A stretch of DNA of 64,000 bases from Methylophaga thiooxydans DMS010 (GTDB lineage Bacteria > Pseudomonadota > Gammaproteobacteria > Nitrosococcales > Methylophagaceae): NCBI RefSeq assembly GCF_000156355.1, contig NZ_GG657897.1, positions 102,659 through 166,658 on the forward strand. The letters are read 5' to 3'. Both the position numbers and the translations under genes were made by a program. Shown in pieces: positions 45,951 to 55,501 of the stretch. Under the pieces are notes generated by a model, which had not been told where the DNA came from, made no database searches, and worked only from the letters and a program-made list of their open reading frames with translations. Position 1 is the first letter of the stretch; each line of letters begins with the position of its first letter.

Positions 45951-46604
45951 TTATGACGGCTTCATGCGCATTGAGTCGAGCATGCCATTAACAATTCGGG
46001 CAGCATTTTCACTGCGTGTACCACGAAAGGTCGATACCAACATTTTTGCCTCATTAAAGGCGTTATCAATATCTTCTTGAAACAACTGCCTAAAGCGGTT
46101 TACGCCAATAATGTACACCCCGCCCGGCTGCTCAATTTGACTTAAAATTTCCTGCTCTTCTTCACTATGCCGCTGCGCAATCAACTCACCGACTAGACAG
46201 CTATAGAGAGGGATTCCCATTATAAAGGTGAGTAGTTTATTAACCTCTCGGGGATTATGAAGCTTCCAATATTGTGCATATGCCGATATGCGCCTAAAGC
46301 GTGGCCAGTCGAGTTTCGTCAAAGCGGCTATCGGACCGGATGGCTGCCCACCATCAAAGATAATCTCAATATCCTGACAAAAGCTATGAAAGTCGGGGAT
46401 TACTGCATCACTTAAATCACGCGATACGATAGCAATATCGGCTTCCAATTCTTCTAAGGCTTGTAAGGGAGCGTCGTAGAATTCCACGCGAGACTGCAAG
46501 CTGTTGTCTTGCTCATCACGCCAAAAACGTAACGCTTTGGCCTGTGGATGAAATTCAGCCATCACCGCTACAGATGAAAAAAGAACAGCATGCTCTGTCA
46601 TCAT
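45951..46604 (-). CDS. Hypothetical protein
   Basis: About 217 residues from the ATG at 46604, which has GGGAG at better spacing than the ATG at 46625. No recognised family, signal peptide or certain membrane segment. The protein is mixed alpha/beta, with words such as LEELEADIAIVSRDLSD and a helix LLTFIMGIPLYSCLVGELIA, and its C-terminal half is helical. It is convergent with the BLUF gene, with 6 bases between stops. Function unknown. Confidence 0.7.
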   Translation of the reverse strand: MMTEHAVLFSSVAVMAEFHPQAKALRFWRDEQDNSLQSRVEFYDAPLQALEELEADIAIVSRDLSDAVIPDFHSFCQDIEIIFDGGQPSGPIAALTKLDWPRFRRISAYAQYWKLHNPREVNKLLTFIMGIPLYSCLVGELIAQRHSEEEQEILSQIEQPGGVYIIGVNRFRQLFQEDIDNAFNEAKMLVSTFRGTRSENAARIVNGMLDSMRMKPS

Positions 46605-46687
46605 ATCGGCTCCCGTCACAGCCATTATTCAGCACCGCGCAACGACACCACTATTTACACTGTGCTTAATGACATATTAACAGGCAT

Positions 46688-46725
46688 AAAAAAGCCCCGG
46701 AAGCTTTTGCTACCGGGGCTTCTTT
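46688..46725 (-). terminator. Terminator of tpx
   Basis: GCCCCGG/CCGGGGC stem flanked by A and T runs, just beyond the tpx stop on the minus strand. Confidence 0.9.
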
Positions 46726-46737
46726 ACAATCTATTGA

Positions 46738-47232
46738 TTAAGCCAGTGCTGCCAGGGCTTTATCATAATCGGGTTCATCAGCAATTTCAGCAACTTGCTC
46801 GGTGTAGAGCACATTGCCATCATCACCAATGACAACCACAGCACGTGAACACAACTCTGCCAAAGGTCCTTCTTTTACGGTCAAACCGTAATCCTCAGCA
46901 AAACTAGAACGAAATGCCGATGCAACAACCACGTTTTCAATGCCTTCCGCACCACAAAAACGCGCCATTGCAAAGGGTAAGTCTTTAGATACACAAACAA
47001 CGGTGGTGTTAGCTAACGAGGCCGCTTTGCTATTAAACTCACGCACCGATGTCGCACAGGTTGGGGTATCAATCGACGGAAAGATATTCAATACAATACG
47101 ACCAGACAAGTCCGATAAGTTCAGATCGGATAAATCATCTTTTGTCAGGGTAAATGCGGGCGCATTGCTACCGACAGCGGGCAGCTCACCGGCTGTTTTG
47201 AAAGGGGTGCCTTTTAAAGTCACTGTTGCCAT
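46738..47232 (-). CDS. tpx: Thiol peroxidase (atypical 2-Cys peroxiredoxin)
   Basis: 164 residues from the ATG at 47232, preceded by AGGAGG; the open frame extends further upstream but lacks such a site. Tpx reduces hydrogen peroxide and lipid hydroperoxides using thioredoxin. Motifs are TLKGTPFKTAGELPAVG, the peroxidatic Cys in SIDTPTCATSVREFN and the resolving Cys in MARFCGAEGI. Length and arrangement are typical of periplasm- or cytoplasm-located bacterial Tpx. Monocistronic with its own terminator. Confidence 0.97.
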   Translation of the reverse strand: MATVTLKGTPFKTAGELPAVGSNAPAFTLTKDDLSDLNLSDLSGRIVLNIFPSIDTPTCATSVREFNSKAASLANTTVVCVSKDLPFAMARFCGAEGIENVVVASAFRSSFAEDYGLTVKEGPLAELCSRAVVVIGDDGNVLYTEQVAEIADEPDYDKALAALA

Positions 47233-47341
47233 AGAATAAATCCTCCTGATGACTATTTTTGATAAGAATAACGGATGACGAGCCTTACATTGACAGTGCC
47301 AACTGTCAACCTGAGCAGCCTTATCCGATGAGTAAAATTTG

Positions 47342-47761
47342 TTAATTGTGTGATTGCATAAACTGACTGAGGTGGCCATGCACTGCTCTGGCATCAGTCA
47401 AGTTACGTTTGGCTATACGAACGCGCTTATCTTCAATCATCGCAATCATTGCTACCACGCCTACTATACTGGAAATGGTTCCTGCAATGCCGCCAGATAT
47501 CCAGGCAATATAAATGGCAAGACTAATCAACATAAAGACCTGTACTACCATCCATTGCGAAGCTAACTTTTCTTTACGACAGGTATGACATTTGTACTGC
47601 CATAGTTGCTCAAGTTCCAACAACTCAGCCTGACTCAGAACCGATAGCTTGTTGTAATACTCAATACCGATGAGTTCATCGTTATGGTTACGTGAAACTA
47701 AGTGAATATCCTCTGCCATCTCCTTAAGGGCCACAAAGGTATCTTCGTCACGTTCAATCAT
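47342..47761 (-). CDS. Two-helix membrane protein, paralogue of the gene at 31303-31728
   Basis: About 139 residues. Of three clustered ATGs, the one at 47761 has AAGGAG at 5 bases. The protein has SRNHNDELIGIEYYNKL, a helix ending LEQLWQYKC, a CHTC pair, two membrane helices (MVVQVFMLISLAIYIAW, IAGTISSIVGVVAMIAM) and the basic EDKRVRIAKRNLTDARAV. The architecture matches the 31303 gene word for word, showing a duplicated family. Unknown function; the CHTC motif, absent from the other copy, might bind metal. Confidence 0.75.
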   Translation of the reverse strand: MIERDEDTFVALKEMAEDIHLVSRNHNDELIGIEYYNKLSVLSQAELLELEQLWQYKCHTCRKEKLASQWMVVQVFMLISLAIYIAWISGGIAGTISSIVGVVAMIAMIEDKRVRIAKRNLTDARAVHGHLSQFMQSHN

Positions 47762-47938
47762 CATCGCTCCTTGCAACGGTTTACCCCACTATGCCGCATT
47801 GCCGCCACCAGCCTCTAGGGAAGGTTTTCCTAATTTTTTGTATCTCACTTGCTGAGCTTCATAAAACTTTAATACACTGTCCCTATAGTGCATTCATAAA
47901 ACTACCTGAACCGTTCACCTAAGCTAAAGGTATCTGAA

Positions 47939-48904
47939 ATGAATGCACGCACTGAGAACCCCATTATCATCTGGCGACTCACTGATGGTAAGCCGGGACA
48001 TCAAAGCCAGAGTCAGGGCTTGGTCAATGCGCTGAAACGTAAGATGCCGTGTGAATGTTTTGATATTCCTGTCAAAGGCCGCTTACAGCCGGTATTCGAC
48101 TTACTCAGTGCTATTTGGCCTGCCGGTCAAGGCCTGCCTTTACCTGATTTCATTATCGGTGCCGGACATCGTACCCACTTACATATGCTGGCAGCTAAGA
48201 AAGTCTACGGAGGTCAAACCATTGTCTTGATGCAGCCCAGTTTGCCCGTCTCATTGTTTGATTTGAGCCTGATTCCAGAACATGACCGTTACCAAGGCAA
48301 TGGAACAGTAATTGAAACGCGAGGCGTACTCAATCCAATCCAGGCACATGGTTCGCACAACAAAGAGCAGTCTTTGATTATGATTGGCGGCCCATCTAAG
48401 CATTGTGATTGGGATACCCACAGACTGGTTTCTCAAATCACCCAATTGTGTAAGCAAAACCCAAGTGTGAAATATTGTCTAACGACATCAAGACGCACGC
48501 CGAGTGACTTTGTCTCGGCTATGCTGCGTTTATCGCTCAGCAATCTTGATATTGTTCCTTTTGAGCAAACCGGACATGGCTGGGTCGCGGAGCAGTTGGC
48601 AAACAGTTTTAGTGCGTGGATTACTGAGGATTCCGTTTCCATGGTCTACGAAGCACTCACCGCACAAACCGCGGTAGGCCTATTGAATATGCCAATAAAA
48701 CGTGAAAATCGTGTTTCTCACGGCATGAATACATTAATCGATGATGGTCATATCGTCCGTTTTGACAGCTTAGGACTTTATAAAAAACAACTGAGACCGG
48801 TTGTTGGTTTTATCGAGTCGAACCGCTGTGCTAATTGGATTTTGCATCACTGGTTGGAGCCAGCTACCGCATTTATCCCTCAGGCTGTGCCACAAAACGG
48901 TTAG
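47939..48904 (+). CDS. ELM1/GtrOC1-like putative LPS glycosyltransferase
   Basis: 321 residues of the mitochondrial-fission-ELM1 family, which in bacteria is found in LPS and outer-core loci. Visible: WRLTDGKPGHQSQSQGLVNA at the start, DFIIGAGHRTHLHMLAAKK, LIMIGGPSKHCDW, TTSRRTP and ITEDSVSMVYEALTAQTAVG near the nucleotide-sugar site. First gene of a run of four LPS genes; the next begins 6 bases later. Function as a glycosyltransferase is by family. Confidence 0.85.
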   Translation: MNARTENPIIIWRLTDGKPGHQSQSQGLVNALKRKMPCECFDIPVKGRLQPVFDLLSAIWPAGQGLPLPDFIIGAGHRTHLHMLAAKKVYGGQTIVLMQPSLPVSLFDLSLIPEHDRYQGNGTVIETRGVLNPIQAHGSHNKEQSLIMIGGPSKHCDWDTHRLVSQITQLCKQNPSVKYCLTTSRRTPSDFVSAMLRLSLSNLDIVPFEQTGHGWVAEQLANSFSAWITEDSVSMVYEALTAQTAVGLLNMPIKRENRVSHGMNTLIDDGHIVRFDSLGLYKKQLRPVVGFIESNRCANWILHHWLEPATAFIPQAVPQNG

Positions 48905-48910
48905 GCCTGG

Positions 48911-50035
48911 ATGCAACAAAAACTGCACATTGTTCAGGTTTTACCCGCATTACAATCAGGTGGGGTTGAGCGTGGCACCTTGGAAGTGGCCGATTATCTT
49001 GTACAACAAGGTCATCAATCTACGGTGATATCGGCGGGTGGCCGTTTAGTCACGGCCCTTGAAGCGGGTGGTAGCCAGCATATTCAAATGCCAATCGGCC
49101 AGAAATCATTGTGGACACTTAGACTGATTCCAGCATTACGCCGGTTTCTTCGCGACAATCAGGTTGATATTTTGCATGTTCGGTCCCGTTTCCCTGCCTG
49201 GGTGTGTTTTTTAGCATGGAAAACCATGGATCCGACTACCCGTCCCAAACTCATCACTACCGTGCACGGTACTTATTCTGTGAATGCCTATAGCAACATC
49301 ATGACTAAAGGCGAGCAGATCATCGTCATTTCCAACATGATCCGCGAATATGTACTCAATAATTATCGTGTATCCGCAGAAAAACTCACCCTCAATTACC
49401 GCGGTGTCAGTGATCAGGCACATCCTTATGGATATCGGCCTGATGCCCAGTGGTTACAACGATGGTACGACGCACACCCCGAAACAGACCAGAAACAGCT
49501 TATCTGCCTGCCTGCACGTCTGACACGCTGGAAAGGCCAACGTGACTTTATTGAGATTATTGCTCAGTTAAAACAAAGCCATCCCAACGTACATGGCTTA
49601 ATCGTCGGCGATGTTCAAAAAGGCAAAACAGCCTTCCTTGAAGAGCTCAAACGTTATGCCGCCCAGCTAGGTATCAGTGATAACATCAGCTTTACCGGCC
49701 ATCGTAGTGATATTCGTGAGGTAATGGCGGTATCAGACATTGTTATGTCTTTATCCCTCCAACCTGAAGCATTTGGTCGCACTGCGATTGAAGCACTGAG
49801 CTTAGGTGTTCCCGTTATTGCCTATTCTCATGGCGGTGTGGCAGAGCAAATGTCAGCCGTTTTACCCTCAGGTCTCGTGGCCGTTGGCGATACGCAACAA
49901 GCTGCAGAGTTAGCCTTAAGCTGGTTAAAAATCCCCCCCAGCGTGCCGACAAAACACCCTTTCAGTTTAAGCAACATGCTCGACAATACACTTAAGGTCT
50001 ATCGCAAAGCGTTAAACCAACAGGCTTTGTCATGA
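48911..50035 (+). CDS. Glycosyltransferase family 4 (GT-B), copy 1
   Basis: 374 residues with GT-B fold: LPALQSGGVERGTLEVADYL at the acceptor side, HVRSRFPAWV, PARLTRWKGQRDF and the donor-site QPEAFGRTAIEALSLGVPVI. Typical of LPS core sugar transferases using nucleotide sugars at the inner face of the inner membrane. It overlaps the next gene by 4 bases (ATGA). Sugar specificity unknown. Confidence 0.93.
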   Translation: MQQKLHIVQVLPALQSGGVERGTLEVADYLVQQGHQSTVISAGGRLVTALEAGGSQHIQMPIGQKSLWTLRLIPALRRFLRDNQVDILHVRSRFPAWVCFLAWKTMDPTTRPKLITTVHGTYSVNAYSNIMTKGEQIIVISNMIREYVLNNYRVSAEKLTLNYRGVSDQAHPYGYRPDAQWLQRWYDAHPETDQKQLICLPARLTRWKGQRDFIEIIAQLKQSHPNVHGLIVGDVQKGKTAFLEELKRYAAQLGISDNISFTGHRSDIREVMAVSDIVMSLSLQPEAFGRTAIEALSLGVPVIAYSHGGVAEQMSAVLPSGLVAVGDTQQAAELALSWLKIPPSVPTKHPFSLSNMLDNTLKVYRKALNQQALS

Positions 50036-51054
50036 GGATCTGCCAATTATTACTCAGCCGTGGGCAAGGCGGCTTAGAAAAACACGTTCGTGAACTCACG
50101 ATACAGCTTCACGCTGATGGTCATGACGTCATTGTGGTCGCGGATAGATCGTTTCTGCGAGATCTCCCGGCCGGTATCGAGCGTCATGCTATTCCCAGTC
50201 ATTTAAGCCGCTTTAATCCGCTGTTGTTATTTTCCGTAGTAAATATTTTACGCCAGATCAATGCCGATATTATTCATGCTCAGGCGAATAAAGCGGCAAC
50301 GGTGTTAAGCAAATTACACCCCTGGCTAGCGGCTAAAACCGTTGGCACCGTTCACAATATAAAACGTAATCTCACGCCTTATAAAAAGCTGGATCACGTC
50401 ATCACCGTCAGTCAGCAACTCTCTAATGGTTTTAAAGACAATGTCAGCGTGGTTTATAACGGTATTGCAGAGGTAAGCCCTCAACCACGCGATCTACGTC
50501 AGGCATTTCATTTGGATGCCGACAAGCCTGTTTTGGTCGCTGTTGGCAGACTGGTGGAAGCAAAAGGGTTTGACATGCTGCTTGAGGCAATTCGAGGCTT
50601 GCCCTTAAGTTTGTTAATTATTGGGGAAGGACCAGAAAGACAAACACTGGAAAAGCGAATACAAAGTTTGCCAAGCACGACACAGTGCCACCTTTTGGGT
50701 CAACGTGAGGATGCCACCCACCTGATGGCATCCGCTGACGCTGTTGTCATTAGCTCTCGTCGCGAGGGGTTTTCCTATGTGTTCAATGAGGCTGTGCTTT
50801 GCAATAGCCGTGTTTTAGCCACTGATGTACCGGTTGCTAATGAGGTGCTGCCAAGCGATTTAATCACACCGATCGCTGACCCCAAAGCCTTTCGTACTCG
50901 CTTACAAAATTTACTAGCCGATTTACTAGGATGGTCAACCTTAATGCAAAAGCCTCAGCGTCAAGCAGCTGAAACCATGACTCTCAGAGCCATGAGTAGT
51001 AATACCGTAAACGTCTATCAATCATTGATCACTACTCATGCCAAAACCTACTGA
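50032..51054 (+). CDS. Glycosyltransferase family 4 (GT-B), copy 2
   Basis: 340 residues. RICQLLLSRGQGGLEKHVREL opens the acceptor domain, and AVGRLVEAKGFDMLLEAI with SSRREGFSYVFNEAVLCNS forms the donor site. A second LPS-type transferase, coupled to its neighbours by overlaps at both ends (4 bases upstream, 17 downstream). Probably adds a core or side-branch sugar. Confidence 0.92.
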   Translation: MRICQLLLSRGQGGLEKHVRELTIQLHADGHDVIVVADRSFLRDLPAGIERHAIPSHLSRFNPLLLFSVVNILRQINADIIHAQANKAATVLSKLHPWLAAKTVGTVHNIKRNLTPYKKLDHVITVSQQLSNGFKDNVSVVYNGIAEVSPQPRDLRQAFHLDADKPVLVAVGRLVEAKGFDMLLEAIRGLPLSLLIIGEGPERQTLEKRIQSLPSTTQCHLLGQREDATHLMASADAVVISSRREGFSYVFNEAVLCNSRVLATDVPVANEVLPSDLITPIADPKAFRTRLQNLLADLLGWSTLMQKPQRQAAETMTLRAMSSNTVNVYQSLITTHAKTY

Positions 51055-52003
51055 CAAAATTCTCGTTATTAAACACGGCGCTTTTGGTGATCTTATTCAG
51101 GCTGATGGGGTATTGCGTGATATACGAAATCATTATCCACAGGCAGAAATCGTCTTGCTCACTAGTCCTGAGTTTGAGAGCCTTATGCACCGTTGTCCGC
51201 ATATTGATCGCATCCTCACTGACTCGAGATCACCGGCTTGGCAGCTAACAAAACATATCGCCTTATCAAAGACTCTCAAGCATGAGTTGTTTACGCAAAT
51301 CATTGATCTTCAAAATTCCGATCGAACGCGCCTGTATCGTCGTTACATCTTACCCAAGAGTCAGTGGATTGCGCGCTTGTCGGGGCTTGAGCCAGAGTCC
51401 GGCCTAAAAGGCCAATTAGCCTTGTTAAAGCAGGCTGATATCCCTATACATCATGCATATTCACCCAATGTGTCGTGGATGGCGGACAATATTTCGTTTT
51501 TGTTGAAACGCCATCGCGTTCAATCGCCCTACATAGCATTAATTCCGGGCTGCTCAGCCAGTCACCCCGAGAAACGCTGGCCTTTTTATAAAGAACTCGC
51601 CACAGCCTTACTAAAACACGGCTTTGATGTCGTCAATATTTTAGGACCCGATGAGCTTGAGATGGCCGACCATATGCCCGGGCATTGCCTGACCAAGCAA
51701 CACGGCTTGTTCAGTTGGTTTGAACTTGCGGGCATACTGAATCAGGCGAGTTTTGTGATTGGCAATGATACTGGCCCCAGCCATGTTGCTTCATGTCTAG
51801 GCAAACAAGGTCTAGCCTTATTTGGGGCGCATAGCTCTGTCACCAGAGCGGAGATCCGTCGTGGCGATTTTCGCGCCTTAAAAGCCAATGATCTCAGTCA
51901 ACTTTCGGTTGAAACGGTTTTGGCTGCGGTATTACCGAAACTGCCAACACCCACCCAACCCCCAACCACACTAAAGCGCCGACCCAATTATTCAGTACGC
52001 TAA
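51038..52003 (+). CDS. Glycosyltransferase family 9 (heptosyltransferase type)
   Basis: 321 residues. KILVIKHGAFGDLIQADGVL, then PGCSASHPEKRWPFYKELA, ILGPDE and FVIGNDTGPSHVASCLGKQGLALFG (cited in parts: FVIGNDTGPSHVAS), all characteristic of GT9 heptosyltransferases of the WaaC/WaaF/WaaQ group. The last 36 codons overlap the convergent ligase gene by 110 bases, and the Pro/Thr-rich tail PKLPTPTQPP lies wholly in that overlap. Specific heptose position unknown. Confidence 0.92.
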   Translation: MPKPTDKILVIKHGAFGDLIQADGVLRDIRNHYPQAEIVLLTSPEFESLMHRCPHIDRILTDSRSPAWQLTKHIALSKTLKHELFTQIIDLQNSDRTRLYRRYILPKSQWIARLSGLEPESGLKGQLALLKQADIPIHHAYSPNVSWMADNISFLLKRHRVQSPYIALIPGCSASHPEKRWPFYKELATALLKHGFDVVNILGPDELEMADHMPGHCLTKQHGLFSWFELAGILNQASFVIGNDTGPSHVASCLGKQGLALFGAHSSVTRAEIRRGDFRALKANDLSQLSVETVLAAVLPKLPTPTQPPTTLKRRPNYSVR

Positions 52004-53162
52004 TTCCCCCGGTTAACGGCCAGAAGCTTACCGTTAACACCACAAAACTTTGTGTCGCTGTGAGCCAGGCTTGTCGCTGAATAAGCCTCATTAATGCTGC
52101 CAAGTAAATACCGACCAGTAACAAGATGAATAAGCCCACACCAATCAAACCGGTCTCAGCGCCAAGCTGTAAGTAAAGATTATGTGGATGCGTACATTGC
52201 ATGGTCGAATCCGCAAATAGGCCCAGCTGTTCGCAGGTTAGCTGATAGGTATGAATACCACTTCCTACCCACAGGTTCTGCTGCCAGGCTTGCCATGCGG
52301 CTGAAAATACCTGCCCATAATCTGATTGCCAGAATGCGGCTAATTTGTCAGTAATACTGGTCACACTCCTCGCCGTCATATCCGGTGATGACAGCATGAT
52401 CAGGTAAAACACGACGCCGATAGCAAGGAAAGTCATCAATAAACGTGATCGGTACTCACGATAGTGAATAAATAAAGCACTACTAATCATCACACTGCCA
52501 GCAAAAAACAATATGAGTGCCATGCGCTCACCTGTGATAAACATAAATGCCAGCCCTAACAACAGACCAAGTGGGTACATCTGAACCTTAAACCAAGGCG
52601 ATAAATGTCGTAGCTGCCATAACTGTATTGCAAATAACGCAATAAACCACACGCGAAGCATCAGCGTTCCTGGCACCGGATTGCGAAAGGGGCCTGTCAA
52701 ACGCACTTCAGTAAATCGTTCTATCCCAAACCAATCAACATAATAAAAGTACTGCCAAGCAGTATCCGCAACAACAAACACCGTCACAACCACTAAGGAC
52801 AATAAAAACTGTTTCTGACGCTGCGGTGACACAAACAGCCAGTATGCTAAAGCCGCTGCAAATAAAGGCCATCTAATAAAAGTAAGTGCATACTTCAGGC
52901 TTTCATCGAAAGACACACTGAGCGGTAAATTCACTAACACGATATAGGCCCAAAACAGTAAGGCTAGACGAAACCATGCCTGATTAAGCCAGTCCCAGTT
53001 TTTACCCTGATAGCTGTGATATAGAAATAAAAGCCCAATGAACACAACGGTGGTGTCAGCCAAGGCACGTGAAAATAATAATAACGCCGGCAAAAGCCAG
53101 GGAATGATGGTTTCAGCGTGATGCAAAACGCGGGATTGTGGATGAGTCATAAAACCAGACAA
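51894..53162 (-). CDS. waaL: O-antigen ligase-like polysaccharide ligase
   Basis: Up to 422 residues (ATG at 53162; a second ATG at 53150). About eleven membrane helices. The large periplasmic loop has the WaaL-type motif GSGIHTYQLTCEQLGLF, with CTHPHNLYLQLGAETG (His in HPHN), the signature of Wzy_C ligases. It would transfer O-polysaccharide from undecaprenyl carrier to lipid A core on the periplasmic face. Its position opposite the core glycosyltransferases supports WaaL over Wzy, though the two cannot be fully separated by sequence. Its C-terminus overlaps the GT9 gene. Confidence 0.85.
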   Translation of the reverse strand: MSGFMTHPQSRVLHHAETIIPWLLPALLLFSRALADTTVVFIGLLFLYHSYQGKNWDWLNQAWFRLALLFWAYIVLVNLPLSVSFDESLKYALTFIRWPLFAAALAYWLFVSPQRQKQFLLSLVVVTVFVVADTAWQYFYYVDWFGIERFTEVRLTGPFRNPVPGTLMLRVWFIALFAIQLWQLRHLSPWFKVQMYPLGLLLGLAFMFITGERMALILFFAGSVMISSALFIHYREYRSRLLMTFLAIGVVFYLIMLSSPDMTARSVTSITDKLAAFWQSDYGQVFSAAWQAWQQNLWVGSGIHTYQLTCEQLGLFADSTMQCTHPHNLYLQLGAETGLIGVGLFILLLVGIYLAALMRLIQRQAWLTATQSFVVLTVSFWPLTGGISVLNNWVGALVWLGVGWVLAVSVIPQPKPFQPKVD

Positions 53163-53209
53163 AATAAATGACTAGTATATTGACCAAATATTGCAGCTTT
53201 ATGGCAAAA

Positions 53210-53243
53210 AAAAGCCCCGATACATGTCGTATCAGGGCTTCTT
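53210..53243 (-). terminator. Terminator downstream of the TolC-like gene
   Basis: Stem AAGCCC..GATAC / GTATC..GGGCTT with a T run on the minus strand, about 20 bases past the TolC-like stop. Also separates it from the O-antigen ligase gene. Confidence 0.88.
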
Positions 53244-53261
53244 GTTTTAATCGCTTATCGT

Positions 53262-54608
53262 TTATTCAGCTGATGTGTCATCGCTGGCTACAGTGAGCGC
53301 TTCATCTGGTGCTTCCAATTCCAGACGTTCGAGCAATTTACCCATTGTTTCTGCCAACCAATAACAGGCGTATAGGTGGTTATAGTAGGTGTTTGTGTAT
53401 GCGTTACCGGCTGTTAACACTTCATTTTCTGTATCCAGAAGATCTAGCAGAGTGCGTTGGCCCAGGTTAAATTGTTGCTGATAAGCTTCACGGGTTTGTT
53501 TAGCTGAGTTTAACCTTTGCTCAAGAATCGGCAGTTGGTGAGCAAAGTTATCCAATGCGTTCCATGCCAGACGAACATCACGCTCGATATCACGAATAGC
53601 AATATTGGCTTCTTCTCGTGCTTGCTCACTTAAAAAACTCGTTTGTTCCAGACGGGCTTTATCTGCACCACCATTTAACAGGTTGTAACGCAGACGAATC
53701 ATCGCCAAAATTTCTTTTTCGTGGCCTTTCGTTCCATCCAGATCATTGTCTGCGCGTGTACTCAACTCCAAATCGACACGTGGGTGGAAAGGCGCTTCAG
53801 CGCCCTGCTCCTGCGCTAACGCTGCTTCATGTTGAGCCATCGCTGAGCGAAGGGCTGGATGTTGATGATAGGCAATTGCTAAGGCATCTTCTAAGGTTGC
53901 TGGTGCTTTATCACAACATTCCAAACCAGGATCAACGGTTGATTCCGGCATATTGCCGACCACACGGTGATAACTGCTAATGGCATCTTCAAGGTTACCT
54001 TCGTTTGAAGCTTGGTTAGCTTGAGACAAAGCCAAACGACCTCGAGTCTGCTCTAAATCAGCGCTATTACCCACACCGCTATTACTGCGCTGCTCAATTT
54101 GAGAGAAGATTTTTTCATGTCCCTCAAGGTTATCTTCTGTCAGTTTCAACAAATCTTGTCTACGCAACACATCGAGATAAACCTCAACAGCTCGCAACGA
54201 AGTGGTTTCGGCCGTATCCGTTACGCCATAACCGGCGGACTCAGCTAAAGACTGGCTTTGTTCAATAGAACTTTTGGTTGCAAACCCATCATAGAGCATT
54301 TGGGAAGCGCTCAAACCGGCTTCGCCTCGAGTCAACGTCCTGTGTCCAGGTGCCGTTGAATTGTTTTCGGCTCGCTCTCTACCAATGCCCAAGTTCAAGT
54401 CAACTGTTGGGAAGTATCCCGCTCTGGCTTGATCGACAGTCTTATCGACGCTCAGGCTACGGTTCGACTCAGCCAAAATGTTGGGATTACTTTGAATCGT
54501 TTTATCAACAGCTTCGGTAAGTGTTTGAGCTGACGCCGTTTGAGACAACATCAGCAATGAACCCAGAACTGAAGCTGATAATGTTAGTAATTTAAATTTT
54601 TGTAGCAT
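53262..54608 (-). CDS. TolC-family outer-membrane channel
   Basis: 448 residues with a signal peptide ending TASAQT. Two-fold repeated OEP domain: TLTEAVDKTIQSNPNIL, VDQARAGYFPTVDLNLG and, in the second half, ALAQEQGAEAPFHPRVDLEL and QFNLGQRTLLDLLDTENEVL. The last motif and the linked OmpA lipoprotein resemble the AggA/LapE-type channels of type I secretion for large adhesins. No ABC or membrane-fusion genes adjoin, so the partner is elsewhere. An acidic tail with DDTSAE ends the protein. Confidence 0.92.
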   Translation of the reverse strand: MLQKFKLLTLSASVLGSLLMLSQTASAQTLTEAVDKTIQSNPNILAESNRSLSVDKTVDQARAGYFPTVDLNLGIGRERAENNSTAPGHRTLTRGEAGLSASQMLYDGFATKSSIEQSQSLAESAGYGVTDTAETTSLRAVEVYLDVLRRQDLLKLTEDNLEGHEKIFSQIEQRSNSGVGNSADLEQTRGRLALSQANQASNEGNLEDAISSYHRVVGNMPESTVDPGLECCDKAPATLEDALAIAYHQHPALRSAMAQHEAALAQEQGAEAPFHPRVDLELSTRADNDLDGTKGHEKEILAMIRLRYNLLNGGADKARLEQTSFLSEQAREEANIAIRDIERDVRLAWNALDNFAHQLPILEQRLNSAKQTREAYQQQFNLGQRTLLDLLDTENEVLTAGNAYTNTYYNHLYACYWLAETMGKLLERLELEAPDEALTVASDDTSAE

Positions 54609-54624
54609 TGCAATACTCCATCAA

Positions 54625-55170
54625 TCAACGTGCGTTAATTTCGACACGACGATTTCTTACCTCAACAGTGTCATCAGGGGTGGACACTAACAGTCGATAC
54701 TCGCCTTCGGCAGAGATTCTAACGCTGTCAGCAGGAACACCAAAGTCAATCAGTTGTTGACGGACTTTTTGGGCTCGACGCAATGACAGGGCCTCATTGT
54801 AGGCACTAGAGGCAGAGGTATCGGTATGACCCGTGATAACGACCTCACCAAAGCTTCTGTCAAGAATTTTCTGATAAATCTCTTGTGACTCTACTCTCGA
54901 TTCAGCAGTAAACTCTGTTTTGTCCAGCAAGAAGAAGAGTTTTGCGCTGAATGGCTCAGGCAATGTAACCAACTTCGGTGTTTCAGGTAGCTCCATCGGC
55001 GGGACTTTACAGAAAGGTGACTCACCCTCTGCTACCACTACCGGTGCTTCTACAGATTCGCGTAAGTCTGACTGCATTTTGTCAGGCCCAATGGTGTTAT
55101 GAATACCACTACAGCCTGTTACGACAAAAGCAACCAACAATAGCAGACTAGAACGGCACAACTTGATCAT
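54625..55170 (-). CDS. OmpA-domain lipoprotein
   Basis: 181 residues. The signal and lipobox VVTGC give a lipoprotein. The C-terminal OmpA-like peptidoglycan-binding domain spans about 70-180, with EVVITGHTDTSASSAYNEAL, SLRRAQKVRQQLIDFGV, and an ending VRNRRVEI. It is upstream of, and 16 bases from, the TolC-like gene, so the two are an operon. It likely anchors the channel assembly to the cell wall. The OmpA plus AggA-type TolC pairing is seen in adhesin type I secretion loci. Confidence 0.92.
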   Translation of the reverse strand: MIKLCRSSLLLLVAFVVTGCSGIHNTIGPDKMQSDLRESVEAPVVVAEGESPFCKVPPMELPETPKLVTLPEPFSAKLFFLLDKTEFTAESRVESQEIYQKILDRSFGEVVITGHTDTSASSAYNEALSLRRAQKVRQQLIDFGVPADSVRISAEGEYRLLVSTPDDTVEVRNRRVEINAR

Positions 55171-55501
55171 CTCTGATGCCCTTTATGAGAAACAATGTAT
55201 GTTTGAAATTGGAGACGGGGTTGAGAATTGCGCAATAGGGGAGCTGAAATGAGCATAGCAAGACTGCTATAATCACTCTGCCTTGTGGCCGCTTGGCGCA
55301 TAAAATCCTTCATCAATCATGTTCTCCCTGAATGCCGACCCACTAAGGTGACAGTACGTGTATCCTTGAAGTATCAATTTTTATCAATGGCAAGTCAACT
55401 TATGCATTTGTCCAAGATACTATCAATCTAAACAAAGCCATACGCATCTGTGACTATATCAGCTTGTTTACACAAGCCCTATTAAACATGATTGTTTGGT
55501 A

